A stretch of DNA of 12,266 nucleotides from Ectothiorhodospiraceae bacterium. Its GTDB lineage: Bacteria > Pseudomonadota > Gammaproteobacteria > Nitrococcales > AK92. Shown one piece after another: positions 1-7,020 of this stretch; the stretch's first letter is position 1; each line of letters opens with the position of its first letter. Position numbers and translations under genes: made by a program. The stretch lies in NCBI GenBank assembly GCA_029263635.1, contig JAJUFY010000033.1, positions 1 through 12,266 of the forward strand, in the 5' to 3' direction. A model generated the notes under the pieces. That model was not told the origin of the DNA. It saw nothing but the letters and a program-made list of their open reading frames with translations, and searched no databases.

Positions 1-568
1 GCGGGCGGACCTGTTCCTGCGGACGGCGCACCGGCTCCAGGAGCTGCGGCCGGGGGGCATCGACTTCTACATCGTTGGCGATGGCCCGGAGGCCGGCCGT
101 TGCCGGGCGCTGATCGAGGTACTGGGGCTGGAGGGCGATGTCCACATGCTGGGCTTCCGCCCGGACGCCACGGCAGTGCTGGCGGCCATGGACCTGCTGC
201 TGATCACGTCCGACCACGAAGGCCTGCCGATGGTGCTGCTGGAAGCCATGAGCCTCGGCGTGCCGGTGGTGGCAAGCGCGGTAGGCGGTATTCCGGTCGT
301 TCTCGATCACGGCCGCTATGGCCGGCTGGTCAGCGGGCAGCAGCCGCAGCGCTATGTGGAGGCGGTGCTGCCGCTGCTGGACGATCCGGCAGGCCGGCAG
401 GCGCTGGCAAGCCTGGCCAGGCAACGGGTGCGGGAGCATTACACCGCGGCGCGCAATGCCTCGGCCTATCTCGATCTGTACGGCAGGCTGTGCGCCGGCG
501 GTAGCGGAGCGCGGACTGCCGATCGCTCAGGAACGGCGGTATCCAGTGGCAAATCATCGGGAGCGTGA
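1..568 (+). CDS. Glycosyltransferase family 4, C-terminal part (5' end outside window)
   Basis: The reading frame is open from base 2 and ends at TGA 566-568, giving about 188 residues. This is the nucleotide-sugar-binding Rossmann half of a GT-B enzyme. The segment FYIVGDGPE is the usual strand and loop at the start of the GT4 C-terminal domain. DHEGLPMVLLEAMSLGVPVV carries the family EX7E motif, with glutamates encoded at 218-220 and 242-244. VGGIPVVLDHGRYGRLV is the usual following loop. Such enzymes transfer a sugar from an NDP-sugar (retaining mechanism) to a lipid-linked acceptor on the cytoplasmic face of the inner membrane. Donor and acceptor cannot be read from the sequence. Internal ATGs such as 146 are not true starts because homology-like sequence continues upstream to the window edge. 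The next gene begins three bases after the stop, so the two are probably cotranscribed. The family call is firm; the substrate is unknown. Confidence 0.93.
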   Translation, partial: RADLFLRTAHRLQELRPGGIDFYIVGDGPEAGRCRALIEVLGLEGDVHMLGFRPDATAVLAAMDLLLITSDHEGLPMVLLEAMSLGVPVVASAVGGIPVVLDHGRYGRLVSGQQPQRYVEAVLPLLDDPAGRQALASLARQRVREHYTAARNASAYLDLYGRLCAGGSGARTADRSGTAVSSGKSSGA

Positions 569-571
569 TGG

Positions 572-2641
572 ATGTGTGGGATTGCCGGCTTTCTGGAAAG
601 CGGGAGCGACAGCGGCGGCGCGCAGTGGGGGGAAGTGCTGGAGGCGATGGCGGCAGCCGTGCAGCACCGGGGGCAGGACAGCGGCGGCGTCTGGTTCGAT
701 CCGGAGGCCGGCCTCGGCCTGGCGCACCGGCGGCTGGCGATTCTCGACCTGACGGCAGCAGGCGCGCAGCCCATGCTGTCAGGCAGCGGTCGCTACTGCC
801 TTGCCTTCAACGGCGAGATCTACAACTTCCGCGCGCTGACCAAGGAGCTGCGGGCGGCAGGCCAGCACTTTCGCGGGGGGTCCGACACCGAAGTCGTCCT
901 GGCCGCTGTCGACGCCTGGGGGCTTGAAAAGGCATTGTCGCGGCTGAGCGGCATGTTTGCCTTTGCACTCTGGGACCGGCAGGCGCGGCGCTTGTATCTG
1001 GCCCGCGACCGCCTCGGCGAGAAGCCTCTCTATTACGGTATCTGCAGCGGGACCCTGGTATTCGGCTCGGAGCTGAAGGCGCTGCGGATGCATCCGGCCT
1101 GGTCGGGCCGGATCTGTCGCGCGGCGGTCGCGCTGCTGCTGCGCTACGGCTACATTCCAGCGCCGCATACCATCTACCAGGGAATCTACAAGCTGCCGCC
1201 GGGCAGCTGGCTCGGCCTGACTGCCGCCGAGCTTGGCAGCGGGGAGGGCCTGGCCGCGCCAGGGGGACGGCCGCGGCCCTACTGGTCGGTGCGCGAGGTG
1301 GCCGAGGCGGGCCTGGCCGACCCCTGGTCCGGCTCGCCGATGGAGGCCGTGGATGCCCTGGAGCAGCAGCTGTCGGCAACGGTGCAGGAGCAGATGGTCG
1401 CCGACGTGCCGCTGGGCGCGTTTCTGTCGGGCGGCATCGATTCCAGTACCGTCGTCGCGCTGATGCGGGCACACAGCCGGCGGCCGGTGCGGACCTTCAC
1501 CATCGGCTTCGACCGCGCCTCCTTCGATGAAGCCAGGCATGCGCAGGCCGTCGCCCGGCATCTGGGCACCGATCACACCGAGCTCTACATCTCGGCGCAG
1601 GATGCCCTGGACGTCATCCCGCGGCTGCCGCAGATCTACGATGAGCCCTTTGCCGATCCGTCCCAGATACCGACTTTCCTGATCAGCCAGCTGGCGCGCC
1701 GCGAGGTGATGGTGGCGCTGTCCGGCGACGGTGGCGACGAACTGTTCGCCGGCTACAACCGCTACGTCTGGACCGAGAGGCTGTGGGCACACCGTGGCCG
1801 GCTGTCGCCGTTGCAGCGCAGGCTGGCAGCCGCGGCCCTGACGGCGCTGCCGGCGCCCTGGCTGAACCGGCTGTTCGAGCAGCTGGCCGCATGGCTGCCG
1901 GCCCAGCATCTCAGGCAGACGAATCTGGGCGGCAAGCTGCACAAGCTGGCGGCCGCCTTGCGGGTCGAAGGCAGCACCGAGCTGTACCGGATGCTGGTTT
2001 CCTTCTGGCAGGATCCCGGCCGTGTCCTGCCCGGCGTCGCGGAGCCGGAAGGCGAGATCCGTGCCGACAATACCCTGGCCGGCGCTCGCCGGCTGATCGA
2101 CCAGCTCATGTACTGGGATCTGGTCGGCTATCTGCCCGGCGACAACCTGGTGAAGGTCGACCGGGCGAGCATGGCGGTCGGGCTGGAAACGCGGCTGCCG
2201 CTGCTCGACCATCGGGTAGTCGAGCTTGCCTGGCGGATGCCCGCGGATCTCAAGCTGCGGGAGGGCAAGACCAAATGGCTGCTGCGCCAGGTCGCATACC
2301 GGCATATCCCCCGGCAGCTGCTGGAGCGGCCGAAGATGGGCTTCTCGGTGCCGGTCGCCCACTGGCTGCGGGGGCCGCTGCGGGAATGGGGGGAGGCGCT
2401 GCTGGCCCCCGACCGGCTGGCCCGTCAGGGGCTGCTGGCGCCGAAGGAGGTGCGCGCGCTCTGGGACGCGCATCAGCAGGGCCGCTCGGATGCAGGGCTG
2501 GCCCTCTGGCCGGTGCTCATGCTGCAGGCCTGGTACGACGAGCAGCGGCAGCGGACGTCGCCGGTCCTGGCGACCGCGCTGGCCGGGCTGGACCGGCCCC
2601 AGTCGCTGCCGAGCGGCGCCGCCGTGCTGCCATCCGGTTGA
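572..2641 (+). CDS. asnB: AsnB/WbpS-type glutamine-dependent amidotransferase (asparagine synthetase family)
   Basis: A 689-residue two-domain enzyme. It starts MCGIAGF, so removal of Met would expose Cys as the class II (Ntn) glutaminase nucleophile. Further glutaminase motifs are HRGQDSGG (32-39), AHRRLAI (51-57) and NGEIYN (80-85). The synthetase domain has the ATP pyrophosphatase loop SGGIDSS (286-292) and SGDGGDE (384-390), later DRASMAVGLETRLPLLDH, then KMGFSVPVAHWL. Ammonia from glutamine is passed to an adenylated carboxylate to make an amide. In polysaccharide loci related WbpS-like proteins are thought to amidate uronic acids rather than aspartate; that role is inferred here from context. 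It is longer than E. coli AsnB (554 residues) and slightly longer than typical polysaccharide-locus versions, with a low-complexity tail after about residue 655. The usual HRGPD reads HRGQD. A competing ATG at 568 is in another frame. The gene is probably cotranscribed with the upstream glycosyltransferase. The symbol reflects family only. Confidence 0.93.
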   Translation: MCGIAGFLESGSDSGGAQWGEVLEAMAAAVQHRGQDSGGVWFDPEAGLGLAHRRLAILDLTAAGAQPMLSGSGRYCLAFNGEIYNFRALTKELRAAGQHFRGGSDTEVVLAAVDAWGLEKALSRLSGMFAFALWDRQARRLYLARDRLGEKPLYYGICSGTLVFGSELKALRMHPAWSGRICRAAVALLLRYGYIPAPHTIYQGIYKLPPGSWLGLTAAELGSGEGLAAPGGRPRPYWSVREVAEAGLADPWSGSPMEAVDALEQQLSATVQEQMVADVPLGAFLSGGIDSSTVVALMRAHSRRPVRTFTIGFDRASFDEARHAQAVARHLGTDHTELYISAQDALDVIPRLPQIYDEPFADPSQIPTFLISQLARREVMVALSGDGGDELFAGYNRYVWTERLWAHRGRLSPLQRRLAAAALTALPAPWLNRLFEQLAAWLPAQHLRQTNLGGKLHKLAAALRVEGSTELYRMLVSFWQDPGRVLPGVAEPEGEIRADNTLAGARRLIDQLMYWDLVGYLPGDNLVKVDRASMAVGLETRLPLLDHRVVELAWRMPADLKLREGKTKWLLRQVAYRHIPRQLLERPKMGFSVPVAHWLRGPLREWGEALLAPDRLARQGLLAPKEVRALWDAHQQGRSDAGLALWPVLMLQAWYDEQRQRTSPVLATALAGLDRPQSLPSGAAVLPSG

Positions 2642-2783
2642 GGCTGGCCTCGCAGCGCCCGTTGAAAACCTCAGCCGGCGCCAAGATGGCTGGTGAGAGG
2701 CGATAGGCCGCTCACGGCCGGTTCACCCTGCGCGCCATCCAGCAGGCGCGCGCCGACAAGCCGACGGAACGGTACAAGAACCA
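2642..2783 (+). promoter_or_regulatory. 142-bp gap with GC-rich hairpins upstream of a glycosyltransferase
   Basis: The gap between the amidotransferase stop and the next ATG holds two short inverted repeats. The first is GGCCG/CGGCC with a 4-base loop (2706-2719). The second is a perfect 7-bp stem GCGCGCC/GGCGCGC around an 8-base loop (2730-2751), about 32 bases before the start codon. There is no T-tract and I see no convincing promoter. The structures could reduce readthrough or translation, but GC-rich sequence makes such hairpins fairly often by chance. Confidence 0.3.
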
Positions 2784-3809
2784 ATGAAGGACAGAATCTG
2801 GTTGACCTGGGAGCGGCAGCGCCGCAGCCGGACGCTGAGCGCCGCGCTCGGCGCCGAACTCCATGAGCTCGATTATGCTCTGCCGCGGCTGCGCAGGTGG
2901 TCGAAATCGATCGCCGTGACGCTGCGCATCCTTGCCCGCGAGCGGCCGCAGCTGATCTTCGCACAGAACCCATCGCTGGTGCTGTCCCTGCTGGTGGTCT
3001 GGTATGGCCGGCTGACCGGCCGCGCCACCATCATCGACGCCCATAATGCCGGCGTCTTTCCATTCTCGGACCGGCACAAATGGCACCAGCGGCTGCTGCG
3101 CCCCCTGCTGCAGCGCATCGCCGATCACACCATGCGGCTGGCTGATCTCACCATCGTCAGCAATCCTGCCTTGGGAACGTATGTGGAAGCCGTGGGAGGG
3201 CGCAGCTGCGCCTTGCCCGATCCCCTGCCGAGCTTCCCGCCCCAGGCAGCCGCCGAGCGCAGTGCAGACCGCCGCCCCATGGTGCTGTTCATCTGCACCT
3301 GGGCGCCCGACGAGCCGTATCAGGAGGTGATCAAGGCCGCCGCCCGCCTGGATCCGCGGATCCAGATCTATGTCACGGGCAACAGCAAGGGCAGGGAGCG
3401 TGGAGTGATCGAGCCGCTGCCGCCCAACCTGGTGCTGACCGGCTTTGTGCCGGAAGACGAGTTCGTTCGCCTGCTGCACCAGGCCGATGTCGTCATGGAC
3501 CTGACGACGTTCGAGAACTGCCTGGTCTGCGGCGCCTACGAGGCGGTTGCGGCCGGCAAGCCCATGGTGCTGTCGAGCACCGAGGCCCTGCGCGCCTATT
3601 TCCGCAGAGGCGCGGTGTACACGGCCAGCGATGCCGCGGCGATTGCCGAGGCCATCGGCCAGGCCCTGGCTGCCAAGGAGCAGCTCTCACGGCAGGTCGA
3701 GGAGCTGCGGTCGGAACTGGCAGCTGACTGGTCGCGGCGGCAGGACGAGCTGGAGGCGCTGCTGAGCGGCCTGCATCCTCGTTCGGCAGCCGCGGCGCCG
3801 AAGCCTTGA
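2784..3809 (+). CDS. GT-B fold glycosyltransferase (GT4-like)
   Basis: Encodes 341 residues, slightly short for a GT-B enzyme. The N-terminal domain (1-160) opens with IWLTWERQRRSRTLS and contains IFAQNPSLVLSLL (58-70) and TIIDAHNAGVF (82-92), typical of acceptor-binding domains of capsule and exopolysaccharide transferases. The C-terminal domain restarts at VLFICTWAPDEPYQEVIKAA (167-186). It contains IQIYVTGN (193-200), TGFVPEDEFVRLLHQADVV (219-237) and the donor-site segment ENCLVCGAYEAVAAGKPMVL (244-263). The two glutamates there are nine residues apart rather than the eight of classical EX7E, a variant I associate with this subfamily. Residues 297-330 are rich in Glu, Leu and Arg and may form a terminal helix. 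ATG 2784 is the first start after an in-frame TGA at 2694-2696. The Shine-Dalgarno match is weak (GGA about 15 bases upstream). Likely role: adding one sugar to the repeat unit at the inner membrane. Substrate unknown. Confidence 0.9.
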   Translation: MKDRIWLTWERQRRSRTLSAALGAELHELDYALPRLRRWSKSIAVTLRILARERPQLIFAQNPSLVLSLLVVWYGRLTGRATIIDAHNAGVFPFSDRHKWHQRLLRPLLQRIADHTMRLADLTIVSNPALGTYVEAVGGRSCALPDPLPSFPPQAAAERSADRRPMVLFICTWAPDEPYQEVIKAAARLDPRIQIYVTGNSKGRERGVIEPLPPNLVLTGFVPEDEFVRLLHQADVVMDLTTFENCLVCGAYEAVAAGKPMVLSSTEALRAYFRRGAVYTASDAAAIAEAIGQALAAKEQLSRQVEELRSELAADWSRRQDELEALLSGLHPRSAAAAPKP

Positions 3810-3848
3810 GGGCCGCATTTCGGCCAGCCGCCAGGGCGCGGGAAGACG

Positions 3849-3885
3849 ATCGCCCCCGCACGTGCAACGGACGTGCGGGGGCGAT
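3849..3885. terminator. Perfect 15-bp inverted repeat between convergent genes
   Basis: Bases 3849-3863 are exactly complementary to 3871-3885, with a 7-base loop (GCAACGG, 3864-3870). The stem is mostly G/C with a run of five C's facing five G's. It lies 39 bases after the stop of the plus-strand glycosyltransferase and 14 bases beyond the stop of the minus-strand lyase-like gene, the place expected for a shared transcription barrier. No T-tract follows on either strand, so it is not a canonical intrinsic terminator. It may work with Rho, as an RNA 3'-end stabiliser, or as a bidirectional block. Confidence 0.7.
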
Positions 3886-3899
3886 ACGGGCGCTGAGGG

Positions 3900-4877
3900 T
3901 CAGCCGTCGGCGCGCAGCTGGGTCGGGCTGCTCGGCTTGGCCGGGGCGCTGCTGGCAGCACCGATGCGCTGCTTGCTGGCGATGATGTCGTCGTAGATCA
4001 CGTACTGGTCCGGGTGGTTGGTCTGGCCGCCACCGCCGAAATAGGACGATAGCCACACGCCATCGAACACGTCCTTCTCATTCGCCTTGCGAACGCTGAC
4101 GTTGTCGGAATGATCCGCCATCAGCTTGCCGTCGATCCAGAACTGGACGCGGCCGCCGGTCGACTGGCCCTGCGGATTCGGCGTAATCCGCATCTCGATC
4201 TCGTACCACTTGCCGCCGGTGATGCGGAAATTCTCGGTGCCAGGCTGGTTCGGCCGGTAGCGGATCTCGCCGTATTCCTTGTCCTGCCAGCTGCCCGGCG
4301 CCGTGTCGATGTCCCGCTTGTAGAGATGGATGTAAGGCACCCCGACGGTCGGATCACCACCCCACTCCGGCGGCTGCACGAAGAAGCCGACGCGGTAGTT
4401 GCCGCCCTGATAGCCGTCGGCGGCGTTGGTCAGCAGGTAGAAGTGCTTGGTGTTCTGGTAGTTGAAGTGGAAGCCCGGCGACCAGTAAGCGCGCCAGCGC
4501 ACATAAACGGTATCGTTCGGGCCGACCGACTTGTTGAACGGAGCCCGCGGGAAGATGCCGTCGGCGGCATCTTTCTTCAGCCGGATTGCCACGGCCCGGC
4601 TGTTGTTGTAGCCGGGGTAGGGCAGCAGGCAGTCACCGGTCGCGCAGGTAAAGCCGCCCCGGTCCGGATGCTCGGCGACATCGCGCCAGCCGTTCCAATC
4701 GCCGTCTTCCCAGTTCTCGCAGAACAGCACGGCATCGCCCTGGCAGGCGGGCTCCGCACTGGCACGATTGGTGTTTTCCGCATGCGCGTTGAAAAACGCA
4801 CCCATTCCGGCGCTGGCCAGCAGCAGAATGGCCGCACTCTTGGCAAAGTTGTTGCGATTCATAAGCGACTTGTTCAC
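3900..4877 (-). CDS. Secreted polysaccharide-lyase-like jelly-roll protein
   Basis: Encodes about 325 residues from the preferred GTG start at 4877-4875. AGAGGG (minus strand, 4889-4884) sits six bases upstream of it; the ATG at 4883 would abut that site, and the ATG at 4862 is also possible. Residues 1-33 form a Sec signal peptide: basic N-terminus (NRNNFAK), hydrophobic core AAILLLASAGMGAFF and AHA cleavage site. The mature part has FCENWEDGDWNGW (52-64), VRWRAYWSPGFHFN (126-139), TKHFYLLTN (143-151), GGKWYEIEMRI (221-231), VQFWIDGKLMADH (244-256) and YVIYDDIIAS (292-301). This order of beta-strands resembles concanavalin-A-like lyase and LamG-type folds (PL14/PL20/heparinase-I-like); I cannot place the family exactly. 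Four Cys (45, 53, 78, 83) could form two disulfides. The protein ends SSPTQLRADG, like the start of an Fn3 linker. Likely a periplasmic or extracellular enzyme or binding protein for the polymer made here. Confidence 0.8.
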   Translation of the reverse strand: MNKSLMNRNNFAKSAAILLLASAGMGAFFNAHAENTNRASAEPACQGDAVLFCENWEDGDWNGWRDVAEHPDRGGFTCATGDCLLPYPGYNNSRAVAIRLKKDAADGIFPRAPFNKSVGPNDTVYVRWRAYWSPGFHFNYQNTKHFYLLTNAADGYQGGNYRVGFFVQPPEWGGDPTVGVPYIHLYKRDIDTAPGSWQDKEYGEIRYRPNQPGTENFRITGGKWYEIEMRITPNPQGQSTGGRVQFWIDGKLMADHSDNVSVRKANEKDVFDGVWLSSYFGGGGQTNHPDQYVIYDDIIASKQRIGAASSAPAKPSSPTQLRADG

Positions 4878-5448
4878 TTGCATCCCTCTGGTTGCCGGCG
4901 ACAACAGCGAACTGCTGTCGTCCTGGTGAACGGCGCCAATTCCGAAGGCGCCGGACCGATGCGCACACACGGCAGCGACGGTCGTTGCTGGCCGGACATT
5001 ATTCGCGCCTGATCCGGGTGTTACTGTCTTGTGCGTCACAGGAATCGGCGGAATTCGATCACAAACTGCAATGAAACGGGCCGGTTTCGCGGAGCGCCGA
5101 AGATCAAGAACAAGCCGGCAGGCTTTGCCGCTTCGGAAGATGAAGTTGCTGCTGCATTCGTTCGGCGCTCAGCGCGGATCATGGCATTGCCTGGCAATCC
5201 GATTCGCTTTTTGGATCGGTTCGATCGAATAAAAACGATTCCGTTTTTTTGCCTAATTGAAAGTGCCTCCTTCCATGTTTTCAGGCTCGGAGACTTGGGC
5301 ATATGGCGCCGTCTGGCGGGCCGCAATGCTCTACGGACGCAGGACAGCGTCCGGGGCCGTTGCGCGGCTGAGGAGAAGAATGCCCGGCGGCGAAGAGGGC
5401 CGCGCCGTTCCCGTGGGCAGGCGGCGGAGTCCACATGCCCGCGGCGGT
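4878..5448. other. 571-bp intergenic region with AT-rich island; likely promoter/leader of the lyase-like gene
   Basis: No convincing gene is present. The minus-strand frame open from 5039 to the lyase-like gene lacks protein-like character before the signal peptide. The minus-strand frame 5036-5434 is Arg/Ala-rich and matches nothing I recognise. Bases about 5200-5290 are clearly AT-rich against the GC-rich surroundings. Small symmetric elements are ATTGCC-T-GGCAAT (5186-5198), TTCGATCGAA (5220-5229), TGTGCGTCACA (5030-5040, arms TGTG/CACA) and an A-tract/T-tract hairpin (5231-5248). These are the sort of elements found in a regulated promoter region. I could not find a -35/-10 pair or a GG-N10-GC sigma-54 element that I trust. 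A promoter reading leftward into the lyase-like gene is inferred from the gap length. Confidence 0.45.
5231..5250 (+). terminator. Weak A-tract/T-tract hairpin (possible terminator)
   Basis: AAAAACG (5231-5237) pairs perfectly with CGTTTTT (5242-5248) across the loop ATTC, and the T-run extends to 5250. The stem has only two G/C pairs, so it is weak as an intrinsic terminator. On the minus strand it would lie about 200 bases after the PaaK-like gene stop, where a terminator would make sense. It could equally be part of an AT-rich operator. Confidence 0.25.
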
Positions 5449-6885
5449 TTACGAATACAGCCGCTGCTCGACCGCTTCGACGCCATGCCGAGCCGGCTGC
5501 GGCAGCCTCGATACCACGCTGCGGAACTTGCCGGCGGCGGTGCGCGGTATGCGTTCCAGAAAGCGCAGCTCGATCTGCATGTCGCGGCCGACGCGCAGGC
5601 TCAGGGCTTCGACCAGGCGGGCGCCGACACTGGGGTCATAGGCGTTGTCGCGGACGAGGTTGACCTCCAGGCGGTTTGGCGCGACCTGGACGATCTGGGC
5701 TTCCTTGATGCCCGTGAGTCCCTTGAAGAGCGGGTCCAGGCGGCCGATGCGGCGGCCGTCGGGGGTGACGATCACGTCGTCCACCCGCCCCAGCAGCGAT
5801 TCCACCACCGGCCAGGCACGTCCGCAGCCGCAGCTCCGGTCGGAGGCGATGGCGGAGTCGCCGATCCGGTAGCGGATCATCGGCATTGCGTCGTTCAGGA
5901 AGCCGGTGCAGATCAGCTCACCCGCCTCGCCCGGAGCGGCTGGCCGGCCGTCTTCGCGGACGATCTCGACGATCCCGTATTCGGGGTTGACGTGGTAGCT
6001 GCCGTGCTCGCACTGGGTGATGCAGGCTGCCAGCTCGGCGCTGCCGTACTGGTCATACACCGGACAGCCGAACGCCTCTTCGATCAGTGCCCGCTGATGC
6101 TCCAGCAGGGTTTCCGAGGACGTGACGATGGCCTTGGGACGAATGCGCGGCAGCTCGGGCCGTTCCGTCAGATACAGGGCCAGGGTGTAGGCCGCCGATG
6201 GATAGGCGTCGATGTAGCGCGGTCGGAAGCGGGCGATGCAGCGGATGTAGGCCTCGGCGGTGCTGTCGGAAAGGTGGTAGCTCGAGCACAGCAGGGTGTT
6301 CATGGCCCAGTTGCTGCGCCAGTAGGGAGGTTCCAGCCGGCCTGCAGGCAGCAGCATGCGGCCGGCGAAGGTGACGCTGCGGTCGCGGCTGCGGACGCCG
6401 GCAGTGCGCAGGAAGCGCTCGAAAAAGGCGTAATTCCGGCGCAGGGCATCGGCTGTGGCGCGGATGACGAGCGGGCTGCCGGTGGTTCCGCTGGTATTGA
6501 TCGTGTGCAGCGCGCCGCCGGCGACATTATCGGCGATCAGCAGCCCGGTCCTGGTCCGTACCGTGTCCTTTTCCAGTATCGGCAGAGCGCGGCCGAGATT
6601 GTCCGGGTCGATGCCGTCGGGAGAAATGCCGTGCTCGGCAAACAGGCGGGCGTACCAGGGGACGTGCCGGGCGGCATGGGTCAGCAGCCGGCGCAGCTCG
6701 ACCGCCTGGAGTTCCGCAAGCTCTGATCGCGAATACCGCTCGGTGCGCAGCAGTCTCGCCAGGTGCTGCCGGTAGCTGCCGCCATAGCGGGCCCGGTAGA
6801 GGGAAAAGCCATAAGCCGACAGCAGCAGGTTCTGCATCCAGACCGGGCTGCGATCGTAGACCGCCTGCGCCAGTTCGTTGTTCAT
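5449..6885 (-). CDS. PaaK/CapK-like adenylate-forming enzyme (phenylacetate-CoA ligase family)
   Basis: Encodes 478 residues from ATG 6885-6883, preceded by AAGGA 11 bases upstream. An in-frame ATG at 6924 would add 13 basic residues and lacks as good a site. The ANL-superfamily signature is clear: TSGTTGSPLVI (131-141, phosphate loop), VTSSETL (254-260), YDQYGSAE (277-284, adenylate-binding), GELICTGFLNDAMPMIRYRIGD (322-343), and a C-terminal lid with RTAAGKFRSVV (448-458) whose Lys453 is the expected adenylation lysine. Family members make acyl-AMP and often acyl-CoA from a carboxylic acid. PaaK-like proteins in capsule and exopolysaccharide loci have poorly defined substrates. The motif DRSCGCGRAWP (349-359) places Cys residues like the CxC segment common in PaaK-type proteins. 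No signal peptide or clear membrane segment is seen, so it is probably cytoplasmic. It lies 135 bp downstream of the GNAT-like gene on the same strand, suggesting joint activation and transfer of an acyl group. Confidence 0.9.
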   Translation of the reverse strand: MNNELAQAVYDRSPVWMQNLLLSAYGFSLYRARYGGSYRQHLARLLRTERYSRSELAELQAVELRRLLTHAARHVPWYARLFAEHGISPDGIDPDNLGRALPILEKDTVRTRTGLLIADNVAGGALHTINTSGTTGSPLVIRATADALRRNYAFFERFLRTAGVRSRDRSVTFAGRMLLPAGRLEPPYWRSNWAMNTLLCSSYHLSDSTAEAYIRCIARFRPRYIDAYPSAAYTLALYLTERPELPRIRPKAIVTSSETLLEHQRALIEEAFGCPVYDQYGSAELAACITQCEHGSYHVNPEYGIVEIVREDGRPAAPGEAGELICTGFLNDAMPMIRYRIGDSAIASDRSCGCGRAWPVVESLLGRVDDVIVTPDGRRIGRLDPLFKGLTGIKEAQIVQVAPNRLEVNLVRDNAYDPSVGARLVEALSLRVGRDMQIELRFLERIPRTAAGKFRSVVSRLPQPARHGVEAVEQRLYS

Positions 6886-7020
6886 GCGCTTGGAGTTCCT
6901 TCTCGGCCGAATACCGCGGCGCACCGGCAGGGCGACCGCCGGTGAATATCCGCAAGTCAGAGAATTAGAGTCATCTGCTTAGGTGTGGATGGAAGTCGCG
7001 ATTGTCAATGCAGCGGCGTA
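6886..7020 (-). promoter_or_regulatory. 135-bp gap with possible weak promoter upstream of the PaaK-like gene
   Basis: Minus-strand reading shows an exact TTGACA (7008-7003). The best -10-like hexamer, CCTAAG (6983-6978), is poor and 19 bases away. The middle of the gap is AT-richer than the coding regions. A secondary promoter is possible, but the gene may simply be read from the upstream genes. Nothing else is visible here apart from the Shine-Dalgarno AAGGA at 6901-6897. Confidence 0.25.

Noticed and set aside
779..2473. 564-residue open frame on the minus strand
   Set aside because: It lies wholly antisense to the amidotransferase, whose catalytic motifs are intact. Its Gln/Arg/Pro-rich translation has no family features; long antisense frames are common in GC-rich genes.
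4878..5039. Upstream extension of the lyase-like protein from ATG 5039
   Set aside because: It would place about 54 polar residues before a clear signal peptide. A GTG at 4877 with AGAGGG six bases upstream explains the start better.
5030..5058. CRP-like TGTGA/TCACA elements
   Set aside because: The two full TCACA boxes are direct repeats and not the inverted TGTGA-N6-TCACA arrangement, so a CRP site is not supported.
5266..5272. Strong Shine-Dalgarno-like AAGGAGG on the minus strand
   Set aside because: No ATG, GTG or TTG follows at a usable distance, and a stop codon comes soon after, so it does not mark a gene.
5036..5434. 132-residue minus-strand frame in the intergenic region
   Set aside because: Arg/Ala-rich, no recognisable motif and no good ribosome site at its ATG. 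I could not support it as a gene.
5257..6726. 489-residue open frame on the plus strand
   Set aside because: It is antisense to the PaaK-like gene, lacks a ribosome site and has a Gly/Ala/Asp-rich composition typical of a reverse-strand shadow.
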